From: an uncultured Eggerthellaceae bacterium
Lineage (GTDB): Bacteria; Actinomycetota; Coriobacteriia; Coriobacteriales; Eggerthellaceae
Direction of reading: 5' to 3'
NCBI GenBank assembly: GCA_944320405.1
Contig: CALUHI010000007.1
Span: 1 to 64,000, forward strand
Length of the DNA stretch: 64,000 nucleotides
Part shown: positions 57,496 to 64,000 of the stretch, piece by piece
Numbering within the stretch: position 1 is the first letter of the stretch
Layout of the letters: every line of letters starts with the position of its first letter
Translations under genes and position numbers: made by a program
The notes under the pieces: model-generated
Told to the model about the DNA's origin: nothing
The model's input: only the letters and a program-made list of their open reading frames with translations
Databases searched by the model: none

Positions 57496-58998
57496 TTGAG
57501 GAAGCCCCAGAAACAAGTCCGCCAATCCGCACTTTCCTCCTTCGTCTGGAGCTTTTTGGAAAAAGCAGGCAATCAGGTCGTTTCCCTTGTTGTGCAGATT
57601 GTCTTGGCACGTATTCTTGCTCCCAGCGATTTCGGCACCATGGCGGTAATGGTTGTGTTTTCCAACTTGGGCACTACATTCATGCTTTCCGGATTAAACA
57701 CAGCCATTATCCAAAAAAAGAATCTTGAGCAGTCCGACCCCTCGTCGGCGTTTTGGCTGTCATTCATCATCTCCCTTATTTTCTGTGTTTTGATATGGCT
57801 TGTTGCCCCAGCAATCGCCTCGTTCTATCAAACTGCGGCGCTTGTCGACCCCCTGCGCGCGCTCTCGTTGACGGTTGTAATTGGATCTCTGTCTTCAATG
57901 CAAACTGCACTGATTACCCGCGCTCTCAACTTTAAACTTATTTTTGTAGCGTCAAGCATTTCTCTGATTCTTTCGGCTGCAACTGGTATAGCGATTGCTT
58001 TAGCAGGCGGTGGGATCTGGAGCTTGGTGTGCCAGCAGCTTTGCATGAGCATCGTCAACTGCATAGCACTCACCGCTCAAACGAAATGGCTTCCCGGCTT
58101 CGTCTTTTCACCGACGAATGCAAAAAAACTATACGCTTTCGGATGGAAACTCATGGTGTCAGGCCTTTTAGAATCAATCTACCAATCGCTTTCTGACCTC
58201 ATTGTCGGCAAACTGTTCAACACATCTCAGCTTGGTTTTTTTAGCCAAGGCAGGAAGTATCCCCAAGCTATTGGCTGGGCTCTTGATGCCGCCATGCAAC
58301 CCGTCATTCTTTCCTCGGTTTCCAAACTCCAGGAAGATTTAAAGGGAGCACGTCAATTCGTTGCTGCTTCACTTCGATCCGCATGCTTCATCGTGATGCC
58401 TTCAATGTTCTTTTTGGCGGCATGTTCGCACACGCTTGTTCCCCTTTTGCTCGGTGAGCAGTGGCGTCCCATCATCCCTATTTTTCAACTATTTGCCGTA
58501 ACTTATGCTTTCATTTCTATCCAAAGCGTCAATCTGCAGACAATGAACGCTCTCGGGAGAAGCGATCTGTACCTGAAAATTGAAGTCATTAAGCGAAGCA
58601 TTGGCGTTGCGGTTCTGCTCTTTACTTCATTTGTTCTCCAAAACGTCATAGCCATAGCTGCAGGTTACTTGGCGGTCGAGCTGATATCCACCTTCATCAA
58701 TGCACGCCCCAACAGAAAGCTGATCAATTATTCGTATACTGAGCAGCTCAAAGACATTTTTCCCATATTTACAATTGCAGCAATATGCGCTGTGGGGGTT
58801 TTTCTCATCGGAATGCTCCCTCTGCCTGCTGCCGCTACGCTCGTTTTTCAAGCCATTACTATGATTGTTTTGTATCTTGGTGTTTGCAAGGTTTTCAATA
58901 TCAGAGAAATTACACTTGTCGGACGCCTGATTCAACCCCTCTTGAGAGGCAATCAACAAAACACGGCAAACGATAAAAGCTTTTCCGGAAAGAAATGA
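57496..58998 (+). CDS. Wzx-type polysaccharide flippase (MOP superfamily)
   Basis: This 500-residue protein has about 12-14 membrane segments. The N-terminal run LSSFVWSFLEKAGNQVVSLV and ARILAPSDFGTMAVMVVF are typical of the WzxC/TuaB-like branch, which flips lipid-linked oligosaccharides. The start is uncertain. A TTG at 57457 overlaps the previous stop (TTGA), but a TTG at 57496 has AAAGGA 6 bases upstream and fits the usual N terminus. It overlaps or abuts the genes on both sides. Confidence 0.9.
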   Translation: MRKPQKQVRQSALSSFVWSFLEKAGNQVVSLVVQIVLARILAPSDFGTMAVMVVFSNLGTTFMLSGLNTAIIQKKNLEQSDPSSAFWLSFIISLIFCVLIWLVAPAIASFYQTAALVDPLRALSLTVVIGSLSSMQTALITRALNFKLIFVASSISLILSAATGIAIALAGGGIWSLVCQQLCMSIVNCIALTAQTKWLPGFVFSPTNAKKLYAFGWKLMVSGLLESIYQSLSDLIVGKLFNTSQLGFFSQGRKYPQAIGWALDAAMQPVILSSVSKLQEDLKGARQFVAASLRSACFIVMPSMFFLAACSHTLVPLLLGEQWRPIIPIFQLFAVTYAFISIQSVNLQTMNALGRSDLYLKIEVIKRSIGVAVLLFTSFVLQNVIAIAAGYLAVELISTFINARPNRKLINYSYTEQLKDIFPIFTIAAICAVGVFLIGMLPLPAAATLVFQAITMIVLYLGVCKVFNIREITLVGRLIQPLLRGNQQNTANDKSFSGKK

Positions 58999-60012
58999 AT
59001 GGACGACTTGAACGACATGTTTTATTCCATTTTGGTACCCGTGTACAACTCATCAGCCCACCTTGCTGATTGCGTTCAGTCGGTGCTGGCCCAAACCGAT
59101 AAAAGGTTTGAGCTAATATTAGTGGACGATGGATCAACGGATGGCTCATCGGGAATCTGTGATCAATTCCGCCAGAAAGACCCCAGAGTCCGTGTCATTC
59201 ATAAATCTAACCAAGGATCGCTTCTTGCACGTCGTGACGCTTTAGATCACGCAAAAGGATCCTACATCGCCTTTCTCGACTCTGATGACATCCTGCTGCC
59301 GACATTCCTTGAAGAATCTACGCGCATTATCGAGTCCAACAATCCCGACATAGTCGCATTCGATTTTTTCTCGGATGAAGACGAAGATTCCCGCTTCCTC
59401 TACAAACCTCCCACCGGAATGTATGCAGGCCATGACTACCAAACCATCAGAGAATTAACCTGCACGGGGCTTTTTCACAATCTGTGGGGACGCGTCTTCA
59501 AGCGCTCGGTCATTGATTACGATGCCGATTACCGCCCTTTTACGGGAATGACCTATACCGAAGACTGGTTTTTGGTCCTTGCGTTCGTAAACAACGCATC
59601 ATCGTTTTTCTATTCCCCCCACAAACTGTATCACTATCGGGACAACGAAGGCTCTACGCAACATGCATACAAGCCTGCATATGTACAGTATCTATTCTTT
59701 ACCTTAGATCGCCTCAATCGTTTGGCAACCCAGTGGGGTGGAGCCTGCCCTGCGAACGCAAAACGTACCTTCCTCACCCATTGCGCGGCGCTTATTTCCC
59801 GGATCCAAGACTCTTGCAAAACCCCGGAAGAAGCGTTCGCTGAGCAGCAACGACTTGCCACATATATCTTTCCCGAACGCTCGCAGTTCGTTCATCCTTC
59901 AAACATGCTAGAGCGATACTACGCCTTTCCCTTAAAGTGTCTTGAAAGAAATCATACACGACCGCTTTCCCTGTGGCTTAAGCTGCATTCCTTGCTGAAA
60001 AGATTAATTTAA
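58999..60012 (+). CDS. Family 2 glycosyltransferase
   Basis: This 337-residue GT-A enzyme has YSILVPVYNSSAHLADCVQSV, LILVDDGSTDGSSGICD, KGSYIAFLDSDDILLP (metal motif DSDD) and TYTEDWFLVLAFV as a catalytic-base region. It resembles capsule and teichoic-acid side-chain transferases; the sugar is unknown. The ATG directly follows the flippase stop (TGAATGG) with GGAAAGAA upstream. It converges on the GT4 gene. Confidence 0.9.
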   Translation: MDDLNDMFYSILVPVYNSSAHLADCVQSVLAQTDKRFELILVDDGSTDGSSGICDQFRQKDPRVRVIHKSNQGSLLARRDALDHAKGSYIAFLDSDDILLPTFLEESTRIIESNNPDIVAFDFFSDEDEDSRFLYKPPTGMYAGHDYQTIRELTCTGLFHNLWGRVFKRSVIDYDADYRPFTGMTYTEDWFLVLAFVNNASSFFYSPHKLYHYRDNEGSTQHAYKPAYVQYLFFTLDRLNRLATQWGGACPANAKRTFLTHCAALISRIQDSCKTPEEAFAEQQRLATYIFPERSQFVHPSNMLERYYAFPLKCLERNHTRPLSLWLKLHSLLKRLI

Positions 60013-60017
60013 AGCAC

Positions 60018-61121
60018 TCAGTGGCCGTCCTCAGCAGGCTTTTCTAAAACAGAAAGATAATGCTGGATCTGCTGCTGAGCCACACGATCCCATGTATAAT
60101 TTGCTCGAACAAACTCCCTTGCGCGGGATCCCTGCTCCTTCGCCCTTTCAGGATGAGATGCAACTGATCTAAGCGCATCTGCCACACTCTCCGATGTCGA
60201 CTCGACCCCATACCCCAAGTCATTTTGCTCAACAACGTCCTTCATTGAGGTACCTTGCGTCACTATGACGGGAAGGCCATACGACATCGCCTCCAACACC
60301 GACGTGGGCAAAGCTTCCGTTCGCGACAGCTGGAGGTATGCCAGAGACTCTGAATATAGGCGGTTCTTCTCTTCCCCGCGAACCATTCCGGGGAAGGAAA
60401 TCAGGTCGTCTACCTTGAGTGAGCGTGCTGTTCTCCGCAATTTTTCAAGCGATCCGCCCTCACTAGGGCCAGCCACCATCACATTACATCCCGAGGCACG
60501 CAATATCGCCGCCGCCGCCGCAACGCCCCTCAGAAGTAAATCAAGCCCCTTTACGCGAATATCCAAACGACCCAAAAACAGGAACTGTTTCTTTTTCTCA
60601 CACGCGACCGGACACGCGTCATCAACGCCATTCCCCAGTATGAAATGCTGCTGATTTTGCACTGTAGTGCGAATCAATTCCCCTTCAGACAAGTAATGAA
60701 GGCACGCCGCGTGCCGAACAAACACGTTAAAATAAACTGCATTGAGAATTGATTTTGCCATTTTTCTCTCACATTGAGCTTCTTTGGTAAGCGATCCGTG
60801 GGGAACTATAATGTATGGGATACCTTGTTTTTCAAGCTGCTTTGAAAGCCCAATGAACTGTAAGCGATATATTTCGTGGAATACAACAAGATTGGGAGCG
60901 CTAAATGGGTGCGGAAGATCATCCAGACGCGATCCAATAAAAACAGGAAATCCCCCGTCGGTTGTATCGAAAGGATTCCTAGTGCACAGATTTAATAATG
61001 CGCAATGATAAACACCTGAGGCAGCTTGGTGAGCAAGATAGCAAGGAACGACAGCCGAAACGCCTGATGCCGCATTTTTTGTCACATGGGCAATGTGCAA
61101 AACAACAGGCGCACCTACCAT
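60018..61121 (-). CDS. Family 4 glycosyltransferase
   Basis: This 367-residue GT-B enzyme has VLHIAHVTKNAASGVSAVVP at its N terminus, HGSLTKEA, FLFLGRLDIRVKGLDLLLRG and the C-terminal nucleotide-sugar site TEALPTSVLEAMSYGLPVIVT with the Glu-x7-Glu pattern. It probably adds a sugar to the lipid-linked repeat. The ATG at 61121 follows GAGGTG; an ATG 12 codons upstream lacks one. It ends in TGA, 5 bases from the convergent GT2 stop. Confidence 0.9.
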   Translation of the reverse strand: MVGAPVVLHIAHVTKNAASGVSAVVPCYLAHQAASGVYHCALLNLCTRNPFDTTDGGFPVFIGSRLDDLPHPFSAPNLVVFHEIYRLQFIGLSKQLEKQGIPYIIVPHGSLTKEAQCERKMAKSILNAVYFNVFVRHAACLHYLSEGELIRTTVQNQQHFILGNGVDDACPVACEKKKQFLFLGRLDIRVKGLDLLLRGVAAAAAILRASGCNVMVAGPSEGGSLEKLRRTARSLKVDDLISFPGMVRGEEKNRLYSESLAYLQLSRTEALPTSVLEAMSYGLPVIVTQGTSMKDVVEQNDLGYGVESTSESVADALRSVASHPERAKEQGSRAREFVRANYTWDRVAQQQIQHYLSVLEKPAEDGH

Positions 61122-61290
61122 AATCTTCACCTCGTCATTTTTACTGAGATGTTGCACTATCCGCCAAAAAAGCCGACGCCATTGCTTTTCAATGGTTTAC
61201 TTCGCTATCATAGCAAATTGATTTCGCGTATGCCTGCGCCGACATGCAAAGACATATGCTGCCACAACATTTCGTACCAAGGTGGAAAAA

Positions 61291-62205
61291 ATGCCCCTAA
61301 TATCTGTGCTAATGTCAGTTTACAAAGAGCCAGCACCCATCCTCATCCAAGCAATTGACTCGGTTCTTGATCAGACGTTTCAAGACATCGAGTTCATCAT
61401 TGTTCTAGATAATCCCGAAGGGGAGCAACAAAAGAGCGTGTTGGAAAGCAAGCAACATGAAGACGGCAGGATCAGATTGATCATCAATGAGGAAAACTTG
61501 GGACTTGCGGCTTCGCTTAACAAGGCGGCAAATGCTGCTCAAGGATTATACTTTTGCCGCATGGACGCTGATGATATTTCTCTTCCCCGCCGATTGAGCG
61601 AGCAGCTCGAATATCTTAGAGAGCAAGATATGGATCTTGTAGGTGGGTTTATGAACGTAATCAACGACAATGGCGACTTTCTGTACCGGGTAGACTCTAT
61701 GCCCACCACCAGCGCTCAAATTGCCCATGCCTTGGCCCACAATAACTGCATTCCTCATCCCACCTGGTTTGGAAAACGAGATGTGCTGCTCCAAAAATAC
61801 CGCGATATTCCATTCTCCGAAGATTATGATTTCTTACTGCGTGCCCAGCTGGCAGGGAAGAAACTTGGCAACTGTCCTCATGTACTCGTTAATTACCGCA
61901 TGTCAAGCGAAAGCGTCTCTAGAACGCATCTGTACAGACAATTTCTTTACCAGAAGTTACTCGCCCGCAGCTATGTTAAAGGCATGGCGGTGGATATCGC
62001 TTCAGCAAAATCGTGGACAGAGCAAGAATGGAGTCTCAAGAAGGCCAATCGTTATAGCAAGGCAAACGCCCTGTTTAACCGAGGATATCAACTTTTATCG
62101 AACGGAAAGACAATCAACGGTCTAATCACCCTAGCGCAAATTCCCTTCACAAGCCTCCCATACTGCACGAAGATATTCAGGATGCTGCGCGCCAAAAATG
62201 CATGA
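61291..62205 (+). CDS. Family 2 glycosyltransferase
   Basis: This 304-residue GT-A enzyme has PLISVLMSVYKEPAPILIQA, FIIVLDNPEGEQ, ENLGLAASLNKAANAA, FCRMDADDISLPRRL (metal motif DADD) and FSEDYDFLLRAQLAG. It is similar to EpsE/AmsE-type exopolysaccharide transferases. The ATG at 61291 follows AAGGTGG; a GTG at 61282 is also open. It stands alone between two minus-strand genes. Confidence 0.9.
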   Translation: MPLISVLMSVYKEPAPILIQAIDSVLDQTFQDIEFIIVLDNPEGEQQKSVLESKQHEDGRIRLIINEENLGLAASLNKAANAAQGLYFCRMDADDISLPRRLSEQLEYLREQDMDLVGGFMNVINDNGDFLYRVDSMPTTSAQIAHALAHNNCIPHPTWFGKRDVLLQKYRDIPFSEDYDFLLRAQLAGKKLGNCPHVLVNYRMSSESVSRTHLYRQFLYQKLLARSYVKGMAVDIASAKSWTEQEWSLKKANRYSKANALFNRGYQLLSNGKTINGLITLAQIPFTSLPYCTKIFRMLRAKNA

Positions 62206-62351
62206 GAATAGGAAGCTGCAGCAACGAAGGAACCTTATACGATTTTGTTAACTGAGCGTGTGGATAGTACAGTGAGGAAAGCAGAGTATCAGTAACCCCC
62301 ACCGTTGATGTCTAGATGCTTGCAAGAACGCGCATCCCCTAGTCACTAGAG

Positions 62352-62378
62352 GAAGCGGCTCCGGATCGGAGCCGCTTC
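62352..62378. terminator. Hairpin between convergent glycosyltransferase genes
   Basis: A perfect 12-bp stem GAAGCGGCTCCG and complement with a 3-base loop lies between two converging genes. There is no T-run on either side. Confidence 0.6.
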
Positions 62379-62420
62379 ACGAAAGACAAGAATCTGCCAG
62401 CGCCCTCGCAAATTCGGAAG

Positions 62421-64000
62421 CTAATCTTTTAATTTCAGGTCAGTTCCCAGGTAACTGTTCCAGAAATCCCAAGAAGTAAGCCAAGGCTTTGCCTCTTTGT
62501 AGGCACGGCGAATTTCCCTGCCCTGTTCCCTGTGCTTGCGCATGAGCATCTTGAGCCGCTTGCGGACCTCAATCCAGCGCTCCTTATCGTAATGCCGAAC
62601 GGCACCATTTTCAGCTTCGCGGTCCAATGCTACAAGGGTCTTGGCACCCATTGTATAAATACCACAGCAGGTGAGACCGCTATAGAATATCGGCTTCGGA
62701 GAGCTCTTCAGCATGCCTTCAGGCAAAAAGTGCCTATCGTAAGGCAACATCCTCCAAAACCGCACTGAATTGTGACGGACAAAACCCCATACTCTCCGAA
62801 ATGGATGCGGGCGATGATCTCGCTTGTCTAAATCTGGGGATTCAGGCTCTATTCTTGGGCGGCCTATCATCTGAGGGCGTACGTTCAATTCGCTAACGTC
62901 AATTTCAAGTTGATCGATCGGAACCAGCTTGGTGTTTTTCAAGCCATTCTTCTTCATCAACATTTCGCCGTCAGCCTTGGCAAGATATTCAGGCCCCTTT
63001 AGGTAATCCTCAAACCCGTCCAAGAACAAATCGGCGGTATTGTAGTCCATTACACGAAGCTGCAAACGGATATTCCTACGCATACGTGCGAGAAACATGC
63101 TTTCAGAGGCGCAATCATCCATTGCGATCATTACAAGAAAATTGCGTACATATTGATAGCAATCCACAGATGCACGAAAACGTCCCTCAAACGCTTCATG
63201 CCAAACACAGATGCCATTCATCGTCATAAATTTAGGGGTCGAGCGCATCCCGTATTCGACGTCGTCGCATCGAACGAACAGAGGAAGAGGAAGCCCGTTT
63301 TTCTTAATCGCTGATACGGGAATGCAGCTAAACCACCAGGCACCATAAGCGTGGGGGACTTCGACGTCGATCGCTTCGTTCTCCGCAACATCCTCAACAT
63401 TATTGATAAAAAGATTCTCTTTTATTTTGCGATACGCGCCAGATTTGATCACATAAGAGACGTCCTCAAACTGCATATTTGGCTTTTCTATTGACAGCAT
63501 CGCGCCGTTGATGAAGGCATCTCTGTATTCAGCTTTTGCCAATGACAGCAGATTGTACGTTCTGCTCAAACTTTCTGTCGATATTTTTACGTCATCATCC
63601 ATGAGCAAGACATGGGTAAATTCCTGGTTAGATGCGATTGCCTCCATCATTCCACGAGCGAATCCGCCTGATCCGCCTACATTTTTATTTGGAATGACAG
63701 TGACTCCTGAATCGGACAGAACCGATGCGTCGAGCGTTCTACCGTTGTCTACAACAAACATATGAAAATTGCCCGCAATGGGATCATCGGAGGACAGGAT
63801 TTCGTTTTTCACAAGTTCGATATTAGGCTGTATGTACGCCTCTTTCTTGAAGGTCGTAGTAGACAAAGCCAGTTTAATGGGACGAATTAGATCGGAATCC
63901 ACTTCAGCAAAGTAATACGCCTCATGTATATAAGCGACCCCTTCCGTTCTCAGAAAAAACCCGATTACTTCATCTGGACCCTGAGGAAGCTCAAGGGTGA
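62421..64000 (-). CDS. GlfT2-like galactofuranosyltransferase, 5' end outside window
   Basis: At least 526 residues lie in the window. The frame stays open from 63902 to the edge (…VAYIHEAYYFAEVDSD), so the GTG at 63902 is not the start. The upstream residues fit the beta-sandwich N-terminal domain of GlfT2 enzymes. The catalytic part has STTTFKKEAYIQPNIEL, NKNVGGSGGFARGMMEA and LLMDDDVKI (DDD metal motif), then a catalytic-base His in VWHEAFE. GlfT2 polymerises galactofuranose in mycobacteria. The 76-residue tail matches the remnant at 54574-54804. It ends in TAA. Confidence 0.9.
   Translation of the reverse strand, partial: TLELPQGPDEVIGFFLRTEGVAYIHEAYYFAEVDSDLIRPIKLALSTTTFKKEAYIQPNIELVKNEILSSDDPIAGNFHMFVVDNGRTLDASVLSDSGVTVIPNKNVGGSGGFARGMMEAIASNQEFTHVLLMDDDVKISTESLSRTYNLLSLAKAEYRDAFINGAMLSIEKPNMQFEDVSYVIKSGAYRKIKENLFINNVEDVAENEAIDVEVPHAYGAWWFSCIPVSAIKKNGLPLPLFVRCDDVEYGMRSTPKFMTMNGICVWHEAFEGRFRASVDCYQYVRNFLVMIAMDDCASESMFLARMRRNIRLQLRVMDYNTADLFLDGFEDYLKGPEYLAKADGEMLMKKNGLKNTKLVPIDQLEIDVSELNVRPQMIGRPRIEPESPDLDKRDHRPHPFRRVWGFVRHNSVRFWRMLPYDRHFLPEGMLKSSPKPIFYSGLTCCGIYTMGAKTLVALDREAENGAVRHYDKERWIEVRKRLKMLMRKHREQGREIRRAYKEAKPWLTSWDFWNSYLGTDLKLKD

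Noticed and set aside
63902-63902. The GTG at 63902 as start of the GlfT2-like protein
   Set aside because: The frame continues with family-like sequence (YIHEAYYFAEVD) to the window edge, so the true start is outside.

Overview
The window is a high-GC, gene-dense bacterial chromosome segment. The gene content points to an actinobacterium of class Coriobacteriia, probably Eggerthellaceae. The clues are a large AAA-ATPase/BTAD (SARP-like) regulator, a Firmicutes-like fatty-acid cluster with FabK and a FabT-like MarR regulator, a GlnR-like atypical response regulator beside glnA, and GlfT2-like galactofuranosyltransferases. The taxon is inferred; no rRNA gene is present.

Layout. From 1 to about 33.6 kb almost everything is on the minus strand. 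Reading downstream from the right, this stretch holds the BTAD regulator, secA, prfB, a split transketolase, ftsE-ftsX, an S41 peptidase homologue, rnr, a FabT-like regulator, acpP-fabK-fabD-fabG-fabF-fabZ-accDA, then (after a plus-strand island) dgt, azlC-azlD, rplS, rnhB, yraN-comM-dprA, a DUF512 radical-SAM protein and der. The island at 8.7-11.4 kb carries a DUF559-like nuclease flanked by two related structured repeats, and a glutaredoxin gene. From 33.8 to 49 kb come a P1-family peptidase (plus strand), then minus-strand polA, rplU-rpmA, obgE-proB-proA-nadD-yqeK-rsfS, glnA with its regulator, and the methionine transporter metN-metI-metQ. From 49.25 to 53.2 kb is a small defence island: a HipA-like kinase, a HEPN-like protein and a Septu (PtuA/PtuB) pair. 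From 53.6 kb to the right edge is a mosaic surface-polysaccharide locus with six or more glycosyltransferases, a Wzx-type flippase, DUF2304 and gene remnants, in alternating orientation.

The most unusual observations are these. (1) The MetQ lipoprotein appears circularly permuted: the family's C-terminal half comes first and its N-terminal half last. (2) RF2 carries Ser-Pro-Thr instead of the stop-codon-reading Ser-Pro-Phe, in a window where TAG is by far the commonest stop and TGA is nearly confined to start/stop overlaps. (3) AccD-AccA is one fused protein with what looks like a relic of the biotin-carboxylase N-terminal domain in front, while accB and accC are missing from the fab cluster. 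(4) The S41 peptidase after ftsEX has Ala in place of the catalytic Ser. (5) Several long perfect or near-perfect palindromes lie just after stop codons. (6) A scar joins the first 12 codons of a sugar nucleotidylyltransferase to the tail of a galactofuranosyltransferase.

Start sites were chosen by Shine-Dalgarno match and family length. Where TTG or GTG starts compete, the alternatives are stated.
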